DNA from: Dryas octopetala
Lineage: Eukaryota > Streptophyta > Magnoliopsida > Rosales > Rosaceae
Reading direction: 5' to 3'
DNA: 64,000 nucleotides
Assembly (NCBI GenBank): GCA_963921425.1
Contig: OY992838.1
Coordinates: 18,269,861-18,333,860 of the forward strand
In this document: in pieces, positions 1-11,103 of the stretch
Layout of the letters: every line of letters begins with the position of its first letter
Position numbering within the stretch: position 1 is the stretch's first letter
Notes under the pieces: model-generated
The model's input: only the letters and a program-made list of their open reading frames with translations
What the model was told of the DNA's origin: nothing
The model's database searches: none
Program-made: the position numbers and the translations under genes

Positions 1-2165
1 GACAGTATTCTATATTGTTCTCATATAATTAAGTTAACTATATTGCAATTCAAAGTAACACATATCGTCATTTGGAAGACATTGCAGAATAATATTTTTT
101 AAATGATTTGGTATATTATCAAATTGAGCGTTTTGGTGTTGTACAAATTAGACTAAATAAAATGGAATGATACTATATACTTACTATGCAATAGATGTTT
201 TGGAGGCTGGCTGGTGGCATAGAAAAAGAAATAGATGAAAAAAAAAATTATGGAATTTGGTACCCTACGTGACTTGAACTCTTGACCACCATGTAATTAT
301 GGAAAACAAGATGCCAAACGGACGCATAAAAGCATGTTGTTATATGCATTCATTATTTTGTACTTATACCAAACCTAAGACACTTTAATGTTACTATATT
401 GACACCTACTAACCATGAGCATATGCGTTTTGACATCAACTATAGCGTGCTGTGTTGTAATTTAATTGTATGTGTCATGGGAAAAAAATAATGGGGCTGC
501 AAGCTTATCAAATGCTATGCTACAAGGATGTAATCTGGATTTGGAGCAGTAAACAGCATTTTTTGGGCATAAAACGTGGGCAAAGCGCCTCCGGCACTTT
601 GTAGCCTTGTAGATCTCGAAAAGTTACATCAAATCAAAAAAAAATTTGCCCCAAACGGACGCCGGAGCACAAAGTTATGGCCCTTCAAAATTGATGGTCG
701 GTTTTAACAACATTTTACGACTGCCATCACTCTACCAAACCATTGTCAAATCGTATTATGCTCATTTCATGTGCATTGATCTCGAAAAAACGTATGAAAA
801 CGAGTGCTCACACAGCTCGAATGGTCAATTCTGCACAAAGTTATGGCCTTGGAAGTGCCTCAACCACATCTTGCATGTTATGAGAAAGTACAATGCACAG
901 TTCAAACTCTTGACTCTTGAGTGCCGGTTTGTATACCAAAAAAAAAAAAAAAAAAAATTTAAAAACACATCATGTCTAAATTACAATTTTCACCTTGTTT
1001 AAAGTTTAAACTCAGGCATCTTAAAAATTAAAATTGTTCCCTCGTCCCTCCATGCCTTGTTCCCTCCCGAGATCTCTTTTGCCCAATCCCCCCATCCCTA
1101 AATTTTCCCCATCAACCCAATTGTCAAGTTTTAGCCATTCGCCTCTGACAGTCTAACCCAATCCGCCCAATCCGTTACTGTTGTGACTAAATTTTCCCCA
1201 TCCGCTCAATCAATCCTTCACATTCGTTCAAAGGTATCACTCCTTCGTTTTCCCGTTCTTGGAGTAACTGAATGCTCACAAGGTTTTTCTGGAGACCAAT
1301 CGTGGAACACAGGGATTCAAAACCACCTATCCAATGTAAGCTATATAAATCTCTATAAATTTCTTTGCTTTTCTTTGGGATTCAAAATCATGATTATTAT
1401 CACTTTTTTTCAAATTTATCGTCATATGCAATGCTTTCTTGTTTGTTTAATTGATTTTTTATGCTATTTGCTTCACTGGGTTTTTAATGTGCTTACAAGT
1501 TGGCTGGCACAGTCATGAAAGGGCAATCTTTAGTACCGTCATAGATAAATACTCACCTATTTTTAATGAAACTGTTGTCCTATAAACTTCGAAAGCAGTA
1601 TTTGTGGCATACTCCTGCGAGTTTCGGGGTACTGTACCCTTGTATAGTTTTTTATATGGTTGTTTGTATTGTTTTGTTTGACCTTTTGTGGTTAGTTTTT
1701 CTTCTCTATAATCCATGGTGGGTGGCAAGAACCTTGTCTTTACAAAGCTGTAATGCACGTAAGACAAGGAATGAATTATGTTCAAGAAATTCCAATAAAC
1801 CAAATTATAGCAATAATTCAATTACAATTTCATCAATAGTATGCATTGTCATTCTTGGAGAAAGTTCATGTAAAATCCATATGGTTGTTTGGGGGCAAAG
1901 TATAACTTGGCATATCATTCACTTTTAAAAAAAACAAAAATATATGGTTTCTGAATAATGACCAATTTGGACAGCATAATTAATTACAAGATTTTACCAA
2001 ATAGTCCTGTCAATTGAATAACATATAATTAATGTCTTACTTTGATTTTAAATTCTCTTTGTGGTGCATAAGCATACCATTTTTGTTGAATATGGTCTCT
2101 TTCATATAATTGCTCTCTGTGGAGGCTTATTGTTTTCATTAATCATTGTCTATATGCTGCTCCAG
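1..2165. other. Unassigned AT-rich DNA
   Basis: I recognise no gene here. The open frames are short and lack a recognisable domain. Positions 640-860 contain two phrases of the type 'caaagttatggcc', which also turn up in plant LTRs, so an old LTR remnant is possible. A poly-A run lies near 931-950. Positions 1030-1200 are pyrimidine-rich. A stretch near 1262-1336 that stays open and ends at a GTAAGC donor-like site could be an exon, but I cannot name it. If the CSTF64-like fragment downstream were a real gene, its RNA-binding domain should lie in this direction, and it is not visible. Confidence 0.4.
526..560 (+). repeat. 35-bp repeat, second copy at 6463-6497
   Basis: About 35 bases starting 'gatgtaatctggatttgg' recur almost exactly at 6463-6497, immediately before the second copy of the CSTF64-like exon. 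This ties the start of the window to the duplicated block near 6.5 kb and suggests the duplication was complex rather than one simple tandem event. Confidence 0.7.
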
Positions 2166-2545
2166 CAATAAATCATCACTCTTAGCCCATGCCTTCACCT
2201 CCCCTGCAGACCCCACAGCAGCCTAAGTGGCATATGAATCCTCAAATGCTCCCGACATCACTTTCAAGTCCTCTCAACTTCCAAATCTACCCACACATCC
2301 TCATCATTCTTCTTCGCAGCCACCTTCACTTCATCAACCCCAAATGCCTGCTGCTTCCAGCCAGTTGCAACGGCCATTACAGACAACTGGAGTTTCTCAT
2401 CTGCCACTGCAGCCACCATTACCACCACAACCAAGACCACCTTCAATGCCTGGCTTCCATCATCAGTATCCCCCACAAATTGGGGCACAATTCGGGGTTC
2501 CAACATGCTGCTGCTCCCCAACATTTTTCTCAATTCATGTTTTAT
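2166..2545 (+). pseudogene. CSTF64-like exon fragment (Pro/Gln-rich hinge)
   Basis: The translation is rich in Pro, Gln and Ser and reads like the middle of plant CSTF64, the 64-kDa cleavage stimulation factor that binds pre-mRNA downstream of the poly(A) site in the nucleus. Phrases such as 'PLQTTGVSHLPLQPPLPPQP' and, in another frame, 'SGFQHAAAPQHF' carry the resemblance. The two halves are in different frames, so there is a frameshift around 2480-2500. The exon ends at a good GTAAGC donor at 2546. The N-terminal RRM is not seen in the window. I read this as a decayed or captured fragment rather than a working gene. The family assignment is from memory of the protein. Confidence 0.6.
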
Positions 2546-2634
2546 GTAAGCTTAAGTTTATGTTCACCAGTCATTATAAAATTTGTCACATTTAACGTGC
2601 TTGTACTAATTGTCTTTATCAATGATTTGCTCAG

Positions 2635-2727
2635 TCAGGTACGAAGCCTCCTGCTAGTGTTGGGCCTTCATTCCCACAGGGACAGCCACCACTTCCAAGT
2701 CAACCAGCACCGCAGTCTATGTATCAG
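2635..2727 (+). pseudogene. CSTF64-like exon fragment, next exon
   Basis: After a TCAG acceptor ending at 2634, the reading continues in phase with the previous exon: S-G-T-K-P-P-A-S, then 'FPQGQPPLPSQPAPQSMYQ', ending at a GTATGC donor. This is the short Pro-rich exon that follows the hinge in plant CSTF64. The exon is open and both splice sites look good. It is duplicated at 6521-6581. Confidence 0.6.
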
Positions 2728-3070
2728 GTATGCTTGTGTGTGTGTGTTTCTTGAAAAAAAAAAAAATTTGTTGTTTCTGAATGGGTGTGATCACTACATA
2801 ATATTTGTACAGGGTTGCTTATGCTTGATTTATTAAATTTGCTGCTTTTATTAAGCTTTTGTGATGACAATATTTTCCATGTTCTTTTCTTTTTTTTCAT
2901 TCTTCCTTTCTTTATTAAGCTGTTTAAACTTTTGATTGGGTTTTGTCATCCCATTAACATCCTGGTTTTGGAGCAGCTTGTATTCTCAATTTTGTTTAGT
3001 TACTCCCTCCCCCCTATTGTAAGCCAAATACCTGAATAAACCTTGCAAATGTGTTCTTGATGTTTATATC
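2671..3070 (+). repeat. Duplicated block, left copy (first part)
   Basis: The end of the CSTF64-like exon and the intron after it match 6521-6923 closely. The match stops exactly where the Helitron starts and resumes on its other side (5220-5391 against about 6924-7067). The right copy is therefore an empty-site control for the Helitron. The right copy carries a roughly 28-bp insertion near 6760 and small differences. Confidence 0.85.
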
Positions 3071-3075
3071 ATCTA

Positions 3076-5219
3076 TCTATATATATAAAGCAAAGGCTCC
3101 CTTTAGGTGAAATTTTTAAATATTTCAAATATGCCCTTTATTTATTAAAATAGTTTAATACAGCAAATTAATATATTGAGGCCTTGAGGGTAAAGAAGTA
3201 AATGAAGACAAAAATAAATAACAAATAAAGAGGGAAAAGTAAAAGAACGTGGGATAAATTAGTGAAAGGAGTCCAACATAGAAAGAGTCTTTTCAACCGT
3301 CTTTTACTCTCCCCTAAGCCACCACCACTACACAGAATTGCAGTTACCCAACTCCTAAATCTCCATTATTTGAGATTACACAAATAGAAAATACAGATCT
3401 TATTTCCAATAAGACCCCCAGTGCAAAAAGGTAAAATAATGTAGCAGCAGCAATGACTTTGCAGAACCACCATAAGCATCAAAGTGCGAATTTCAGTTGT
3501 GTCAAGCATCGGTTTCCTTCTTTTCTCCATCTCTGCATTTCACTTTTGTCGCAATCTTATTTCTCAGTTTAATTGCTTTCTACATCTCTGATTACCACTC
3601 CTATAAATATCTGCTAATTAATTTTTCTTTTTATTATGCTACAGGACTTTGTAGAAGACTAAGAGAACACCTCCATTTGAGCATTGGCGTTACGAATTCG
3701 TACTTTTTTTTCTTCTGGGTTTTTGAGAATTTGATGTTCACTTTGTTTTATTTGGGCAATTTCAGGGTTTTCTTTCCTCTTTTTTGTTGCAAATTTTTTT
3801 ATTAAGGAATATTTTTTTTTTGGGTTTAATTTCAGGTTATACTTTCACTTTTAGAGGGCGTATGCATATTAATAGTACAATAATTCATTAGTACATTTAT
3901 GAATATTTTTTTGGGTTTGAGACCATGAAAAGTAAAATTATAGTACATTTTTGTTGTGTACATTATTCTGCATTGTATCTTTAACTAATGCTTCTTTTCA
4001 TTGCAGTCGGTAACTATTATGATGGAAGAAAATCATCAAGGACACAGCTTTATGGAAATTTTAGTTTCTTCTATGTCGAACTCCCTTTTGGTACAATCCT
4101 ATCACATTCAATTGAGGATAACGAGAGATTCCTAGCCCAATTTGGACGTGAGGTAGCACATAACTTCTCCTGATAATTTGTAATCTGTCAATTCTTTTTC
4201 TGGCATTCAGAAGGCTGAAATCCAATTAATGGCAAATGCAATGTTTACAGGTTATGGCAGGTTTGATGCACAAGGCTGACAAAGCTGATTGGAGGAATTG
4301 TACGCATAGCAATATTATATATGTTTGGCTTTGGCCTCTGTATTAGGAGAGGAACATCTTTGTATACATGAAGTCACTTTTACTTCTATTTGGATGCAGT
4401 CTGTTTGAATTTGGGTTTATAGATTTTGTCATTTTTGTATACCTGATTTTGATGTTGTAGGTGAAGGGAGGTAACAAGGATACATTGGTTTTGAATATTA
4501 AATAATTGGATTCATAATCTTGGCTTGACTATGCTTACCGGGTATTTGTCTTGAGAGTTTTCGATGTAGGATTCTTGAAGCTGGGAGATGAGCTGATGAG
4601 ATGATGTTATGAATGATGATAAACCCCACCTTTTTCAGAAGATGAACAACATCATAGACAGAAGGTAATGATGAATTTGCATACTATGCATGTGATTAAC
4701 AACAATCAACCATAACATACTCCATGTAAATAGAGATGTATATGCCACCTCTATTAAGAGATTTAGAGGAAAGTTTTGTTTTGTTTCCCTTTAAACAGAT
4801 ATTTACAGTCAAGGCAAAACAGAAACACATCTTTGTGTTTATGAAAATCATAAAATTATAATCATGCTATCCATAGTTCCTAGACTTTTCTTGGGCATTC
4901 ATAGAAGTGTTAGTTGGGAATTTCATGTTATTCTATATTGTCGTAAGATTTGGATTTGGATTTCTCTGCAAGTTTTTATTTTTTTTCCACGTGTTCTACA
5001 ATTTTCAATTCTTCCAGATTTGTTATTCCATTCATTTTCTTACTTCTTAATAGAAAACACATTTAGAGTAGTCCAAAAAAAAATTAAAAAGTCTCACACT
5101 AGAAACAAAAAAAAACATCAAGGGTGCACAATAATAGATAGAATATATGCCAAAAAATTAACGTATGCACAATACAAAAAGCAAATTCGCACGCGCGATA
5201 GCGCTTGCAGAGAGGCTAG
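3076..5219 (+). mobile_element. Non-autonomous Helitron, about 2.1 kb
   Basis: The 5' end is TC (TCTATATATATAAAGC; an alternative TC lies 4 bases earlier at 3072). The 3' end is CTAG at 5216-5219, preceded by the short hairpin GCGC-GATA-GCGC (5193-5204) about 11 bases upstream. The element sits between A and T. All of these are Helitron hallmarks, and there are no terminal inverted repeats and no target duplication. The duplicated block at 6521-7067 lacks the element, which confirms the boundaries independently. I see no Rep/helicase coding, so it would need enzymes supplied elsewhere. It carries two exon-like stretches (4007-4152 and 4251-4300). Confidence 0.9.
4007..4300 (+). pseudogene. 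Exon pair carried inside the Helitron, gene unknown
   Basis: A TTGCAG acceptor at 4001-4006 is followed by an open stretch to 4152 containing 'SIEDNERFLAQFGRE'. A GTAG donor follows, and after a TTTACAG acceptor at 4250 the reading continues in phase as 'VMAGLMHKADKADWRN'. Spliceable, in-phase coding within a Helitron fits capture of a host gene piece. I do not recognise the gene. A second phase of the first exon is also partly open, so the frame choice rests on the junction. Confidence 0.45.
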
Positions 5220-5391
5220 TTAAAGAATAATGTTTAGTCTAGTGAATGTGATGCATCCAATAATAGGAGTGAAATACCATTTCCATTAATAGATAGGTGA
5301 TTTTAGGCTTTTTGGTGGTAGTTTTGTATTTGTGACTTCATTATTTTAATAAATTTAATTGCTTGATTCTAAGAAATGTTTCAGTAGTAAC
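5220..5391 (+). repeat. Duplicated block, left copy (second part)
   Basis: This sequence, starting just after the Helitron, matches about 6924-7067 (for example 'gatgcatccaataatagg'). The match ends at 5391, the base before the copia LTR. In the right copy the sequence runs on without that LTR, so the right copy is also an empty site for the copia insertion. Confidence 0.85.
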
Positions 5392-6462
5392 TGTAGGAAT
5401 TAAATGGACTAATACATTGTTCTACTCGGAGTCAATATTATACTAATACTTAAGACAAAAGTAATAGGTTTATTAATAAGACATAAATCATCAAGTCCAT
5501 CTTAAATAGATTACTTATCTGAGTTGGACTAGGAAGACTTAGTTACCTAAAGACCATATGTTATAAAGAAGGCAATGATCCAGCAAAGTCTATATAGAGT
5601 CCTATTAGGATTGGATTCTGGAGTCCTTGATGGGAAGAACTAGGAATCTATGAGTACTCTATATAAGCACAGGTCCTTGGTCACACAGCTAAAAAAACTT
5701 AGAATCAATAAGCTTTGCCCCATTGTGTGAGAGGTTAATCAATAAGCTAGCAGTATGTCTTCATCAGGTTAGTAGTTAATTATATATTACGGTTACATGC
5801 TTATCAGTAGAATCATATTGATGTCGACTTATACTTGGTTCTGTTGATTTGTGTATGCTTCATAACTTATGTTTCAGTTCTTACATGATTTCTCCCACTT
5901 GGACAATCATTGTTCTTGATCATCATATTTACACAATACTGCAAGTAATTTGAATTTGCGCTGGTTTTATTATTTAACAAGACTTACCTCAACTTTGTCA
6001 ACATATTATATTGAACACCAGATTATGAGAAGCAATTAAGTCATCAAATTGCTTAATCCACTCATAGCCATTGATGCCAATACCATATCCCACATAAGTC
6101 ATTTACAAGGCATGAAAATGAAAATTGGTTTACAAAGTAGCTGTGTCTTACACAATATTAAACTTGTAAACTCGGTCCTTCTTAATGATTTTGCCTTCTC
6201 CAAATGCAAGATCACAAAATCTTATTAGCAAGATCTCTATACACATGCACAGACATTATGCCTTAATTACTGTCTACGTCTGCATTATCTTAATGACAAT
6301 GTCACAATCTATATAGGTACACATGTGAATACCACAATGTATGTATATATATACTTTAAAATTTAAACTGAAAAACCATATATATTAGAATTGAGCTGAC
6401 ATACTGAAATCATGATAAGTCTAGTTCAATTTTAATATAACTGAAAAAATTAAAATAACCGA
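5392..6462 (-). mobile_element. Ty1/copia-type LTR plus adjoining 3' internal piece (fossil)
   Basis: The LTR is 5392-5885 (494 bp), starting TGTAGGAAT and ending TTCTTACA. On the minus strand it is preceded by a purine-rich tract (AAGTGGGAGAAATCA, 5886-5900) typical of plant copia polypurine tracts, so the element points to the minus strand and this is its 3' LTR. 5886-6462 is probably internal 3' DNA with no recognisable coding. The other LTR is not present. It is a partial, broken copy. A TATA-like sequence on the plus strand leaves a small doubt about orientation. Confidence 0.6.
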
Positions 6463-7067
6463 ATGTAATCTGGATTTGGAGCAGTAAACAGCATTTGTAC
6501 ACCACCGCATGTTTGTATGCTTCATTCCCACAGGGACAGCCACCACTTCCAAGTCAACCACCATCGCAGTCCATGTATCAGGTATGCTTGTGTGTGTTTC
6601 TTGAAAAAAAAAAATATTTGTTGTTTCTGAATGGGTGTGATCACTACATAATATTTGTACAGGGCTGCTTATGCTTGATTTATTAAATTTGCTGCTTTTG
6701 TGATGACAATATTTTCATTGTTCTTTTCTTTTTTTTCATTCTTCCTTTCTTTGTTTGGGAGGAAGGCCTTATGAAATCAAGCTGTTTAAACTTTTGATTG
6801 GGTTTTGTCATCCCATTAACATCCTGGTTTTGGAGCAGCTTGTATTCTCAATTTTGTTTAGTTACTCCCTCCCCCCTATTGTAAGCCAAATACCCGAATA
6901 AACCTTGCAACTGTGTTCTTGTTCATGATGCATCCAATAATAGGAGTGAAATACCATTTCCATCAATAGATAGGTGATTTTAGGCTTTTTGGTGGTAGTT
7001 TTGTATTTGTGACTTCATTATTTTAATAAATTGAATTGCTTTATTCTGAGAAATGTTTCAATAGTAA
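6463..7067 (+). repeat. Duplicated block, right copy
   Basis: The block begins with the 35-bp repeat shared with 526-560, then from 6521 follows the CSTF64-like exon end and intron of the left copy, and from about 6924 the stretch found at 5222-5391. It lacks both the Helitron and the copia LTR, so the duplication either predates those insertions or copied an allele without them. Confidence 0.85.
6521..6581 (+). pseudogene. Second copy of the short CSTF64-like exon
   Basis: This matches 2667-2727 (Pro/Gln-rich, ending S-M-Y-Q at a GTATGC donor) but its 5' part is replaced by unrelated sequence, so the normal acceptor is lost. It has a few substitutions relative to the left copy. It is a by-product of the local duplication. 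Confidence 0.7.
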
Positions 7068-7308
7068 CAGGCATGAAATTTTAATCTATAGTTACTCCAT
7101 TATTACTTTTTGAACTTTTTGCTAGTCATTGGTAGTCCTCTTTTATTTTTTTTTATTTTTTGCTGGTGAGTTGGGGTTTTCCATTAATGCCCTTCTGATT
7201 GGGCTTTCCTATGGGAGTACTCTCATCTTGTTGAACATGGTATATTGATTATCATGCCAGGTTTGGGTGGATAATAATTGAAGCTTACCTGATGCTTTTA
7301 TCTCGCAG

Positions 7309-7368
7309 GGAGGAGGAGGTATGCATTTAGGTACAGAGTTCAACAATCAAGTTGGAACTTGCAGGTTA
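7309..7368 (+). pseudogene. CSTF64-like exon fragment, following exon
   Basis: After a CTCGCAG acceptor the reading G-G-G-G-M-H-L-G-T-E-F-N-N-Q-V-G-T matches the next stretch of plant CSTF64. After about 17 residues it loses the expected sequence and reaches a TGA. No later exons (the C-terminal helical domain) are visible. With the frameshift in the first exon this makes a non-functional copy likely. It could be the tail of a truncated gene or a fragment moved by a transposon. Confidence 0.55.
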
Positions 7369-8639
7369 CTGGGTTTCTGCATTTGCACCTGAGATTAATC
7401 TCATTTGCTTGAGGTTTGTATTTTTTAATGCAAGTTTGAATGTGTATGCTTGTTTATTTCAGATTAATCTGATTTGCTGTTGATTTGGACATAGATTATC
7501 TGAGATTAAACAAGCCCTTGCTTTCATCATCTAGGTTTTAATTAATTTTTGAATGCTTGGTGCAGTCTGATATTTGATTTTAGAACACTCAAATTTTTTT
7601 CAATCTGGTTGTTGGGATTTTGATATCATGTTTTCAAAATGGGTATTGGGATTTTGATTGAGTTGTGAGTTTGTGAGGGTCATCCGATTACATGCATGTT
7701 GATTGTTGATGTGAGTTTCTAAAAATTAATTAATTTGGTTCAGTTTCTAGAATGATTGATTTTAAGTAGGAAGAGGCATATGATGGTAACATATGCATGG
7801 GTCCATCCTATGGTCCATTCAAAGTGGATGTATAATCTAACTTATCAGATTGGTAGGATGGTTATACTTCATGCATGCAATTCTTAATTTTGGTAGAAAT
7901 TAGTCATCGGATCATTACTTCTGCTTTGTGTACATTAGAGAATTGGTTATCCGTAAGCTGGAGTTTTTGATGGTCTGTTTTATTGTGTGTAGTAGGCTAT
8001 TGGGTATGAGAAAATAGCGTAACTGAAAATGTTACCATGTGGACAATTAGTATCATACAATTGCAACTGAAGAAATATAAATCAAACTGTTATCTTCTTG
8101 TTAAATTGCTTTATTGTAATTATATCTTGTGATGCATAACATGGGCATGTCATATTTGGTTTTCATTTAGCAGGATTTTCTTGGCAGCCTATCACAGAGA
8201 GAACTCCTGCCTATATTCAGTTCACAGTTGAATAATGGTGTGTACACAATCCTCTTTATTTCTTTTCATTTCATTACACTGTTGTTAAATATAAATGAGC
8301 ACATAAAGCTAATGCAGAAATTAATCCTGAAATTAGTGTACATGTTGAAGTTTTCTTTCCAATAAAAGACCAATTTACCAATAAATAACATAATCATTCG
8401 AGGTCATAGAATACAATACAATTGGGAATAAGATTTACCAAAAATGTAAGTGCTCATATCTGAAGCCGTTGAGATATGGGTTTTGATGCTGAGTTGCATT
8501 TCAGATTTCTGACCATATTTATGCATGAAGATTAAATTTCAACATGTCTATTGTAATTTCTTTGGACAAATTGCATCTAACTTTTCAAAAAAATTGTTGT
8601 AATTGTCTGTGGCCTGGATTTAAGGGTTACTGTTATTCC
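7369..8639. other. AT-rich non-coding stretch
   Basis: No supportable gene. A short open stretch after an AG at about 8173 to 8235 has acceptor- and donor-like flanks but no recognisable protein. The region may be intron of the CSTF64-like copy. Confidence 0.4.
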
Positions 8640-8830
8640 ACAGCTGTATACTTGACTTATTAGTGAAAAAATAGCCATGGACTTGGGGGACTTCTATTTC
8701 ATGTGCAACAAGTTTTGTTTATGGAGAGGACTGTTAAATAAAATAGCCATTATGGACTTGGGGGACTTTTATTTATGAATAAATCCACATGGACTTAACA
8801 ACCAATCATGGATCCACACGTGGCTTATTA
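8640..8830 (+). mobile_element. Remnant of a Tat-type gypsy 3' end (fossil)
   Basis: 'tggacttgggggactt' occurs twice (near 8678 and 8752) and looks like a polypurine tract. The second copy is followed by about 60 bases similar to the start of the Tat LTR at 10040 (AATAAATCCACATGG, then an 'ACACGTGGC' phrase). The match then stops. It is a short, broken piece. Confidence 0.5.
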
Positions 8831-8937
8831 TATGTAAAGTCACAAATGAAGCAGCTGGGTTGATTTAAATAGATCGAGTAAGCAAATCAAATGGGTTGTT
8901 TGCAAAAAAGGAGTTCTTAGATTGGCTTATACAAGCT
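8831..8937 (+). repeat. About 100-bp direct repeat, second copy 9941-10038
   Basis: 'tatgtaaagtcacaaatg' and about 80 further bases recur at 9941-10038 with five or so differences. The second copy abuts the Tat LTR at 10040. Either a segment of about 1 kb (8938-9940) inserted next to a duplicated target, or a local duplication occurred. Confidence 0.8.
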
Positions 8938-9864
8938 TTCACCCTTTTCTTCACTTTTCTCAAACATTCTTTAAACTCCTACTCTCTCTCACGCATATAT
9001 ACTCCAGCCAAAAGTCAAACCACTTAGTTAATTAATCAAACACCTCCCATTCGGTTTCACTTTCACCAAAACAATACTAATCAACTCAAAATACCCACTT
9101 GCACTTCTTCTAGTCTCTTCTTAGTATCACGTGTTCAGCCAACAAATGAATCAATTCATTCTAAATAATACACATGCATGGCCAAAGTGATGCATATTGA
9201 CTACTATTAGCCTAACTGTATAACCCCTCCGGAGATTTAGGGGATCGAAACCCATGGTCAACACTATGGTGACCTCTTACTCTCAAGTCATCCTAACAAT
9301 TCAGTTATCACAATATCAGAAAAAAACCACACCTCAGATGACAATCACAAACTCTACAAATTTCCTATACATTCAGTACATACTAGCATAATACATGTAG
9401 TAAAATAAGGCTACTAGCAGGGTGTAAGATTCACAACAATATATTCAATTTACAGCTCATTTACTTCACCGGGTCCAATTATTAGGAAACTGGAGTAATC
9501 CTTAATTTACTTCTATCGAAGAATAATTAAAACTAATTAGAACTAAAATTCTAATTAGAAATCATAATCTAAATCCAAATAATATAAAAACCTTAATTAG
9601 AAACTCATAAATTAAGTCTACGGTTAGAAAGTCTTACCACAAGATTTAGGAAACAAATCCACAACACCATCTAAAACCTTAAAGAAAGGAAATGATTAAT
9701 CTAACTAAAATTGTGAGATGGGCTTGTGGAGGTAGCTAGAGTGGGTTACGGGTGAGAGAGTTGTGTTGATGAGAGGTTGAGTTGGTGAGAAAATTGAGTT
9801 GATGAGAGAATGAGTGGCGGGTGAGAGAGAGTGAGCCATGAGTGGGAGAGTAAGTTGGTGAGAG

Positions 9865-9914
<50 letters not shown>

Positions 9915-9940
9915 GAGAGAGAGAGAGATCGAGCTTAGTA
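8938..9940. mobile_element. LTR-like DNA with GA microsatellite (fossil)
   Basis: Lies between the two 100-bp repeats. The stretch near 9220-9290 ('taacccctccggag' and the following phrase) resembles LTR segments of large plant gypsy elements, and the right end is a long GA/GAGAGA run (about 9866-9932). There is no recognisable coding. The family is not certain. Confidence 0.3.
9866..9932. repeat. (GA)n microsatellite
   Basis: Nearly uninterrupted GA dinucleotides, with two GATCGA interruptions. Confidence 0.95.
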
Positions 9941-11103
9941 TATGTAAAGTCACAAATGAAGCAGCTGGGTTGATTTAAATTGATCGAGTAACCAAATCAA
10001 GTGGGTTGTTTGCAAAAAAGGAGTTCTCAGATTGGCTTCTGTTTGTGGATAAACCCACATGAATTTGACAACCAATCATGGATCGACACGTGGCAGGTCA
10101 GATCCAACCTCAGGCTTTGACTTTTCAACGGTCAAACCTGGACCTCCACGTCACCATGCCAGCTCGGCACATTTTCATTGCCAGTTCGGATCGGCTCATC
10201 TCGATGGATCTCCGTATTCGATTCGACCCGATCTGAGGATCCCCTAAGAATTGAGTGTTCATCTTTTCTTAGCTATCCCAGCTTGGTTCGGCTCGACCCT
10301 TGGTGTTCATCTTCTCAGACACGGATTATCGTCGGGTGATGACTGTCATGTCGTAGATCGGGCCAGTCTAAACTAGTCCATCCATGCTCGATTCAAACGT
10401 AGATATATTTTATACCTGCGTATATGATATCTATGATCGGTTCGGCTCGGATCCCACCGCCAGTCTAGAAGTTTGGTCAACATCCTTTACTACTCCGTAT
10501 TTGAGCAGATGGGGATCATCGAAGACAAATTGGAGACTGACACACCAGCTCTGGTCGGATTCGGGGGTGAAGTAGTCCGACCCCTCGGACACATCTACCT
10601 TTCCTTTCGCTTGGGAAAGGGCCGATCAAGAAGACTTGCATGACGTATTTCATCGTCATCAAGCGACCGTCAGCTTACAAGATCATCCTGGAAAGACCAG
10701 CTCTGATCGATCTGGACTGCATCGTCCATTACGCCAACCTGTTCATCAAAGGTCCGATGGGCGACGAGTGCATTGTCATTCAGGGAGACCAGTGTTCGGC
10801 TCGGTCTTGCTATGCCACCTCTATAAAACAGAAGGGCCAACTACCGAACTCCCAGGAACTTGACTCCATTGCTGATTTCGGCAGATGGCCGAGGGCAGAG
10901 ACGTTCAACTTCACTACCGAGCTGAACACAGATGCCCGATCTCTCCTAGTCGAGACTTGGGAAGAGGTGCCGATCTCAGATGACAGCCCGGATCGGCTCG
11001 TCCGAGTGGGGACTCAGCTCACCCTAGCTCAGCGGTCGGCCATACTTGACTTTCTCCGTGCAAATGCGGAAGTGTTCGCCTGTTCTTACGATGACATGCC
11101 AGG

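Noticed and set aside
5640-5700. Plus-strand promoter (TATATAAGC) as evidence of a host gene
   Set aside because: It lies inside a copia LTR with TG...CA ends and no gene follows.
9705-9953. Ser/Leu-rich open frame on the minus strand
   Set aside because: It is a translation of the GA microsatellite and flanking LTR-like DNA.
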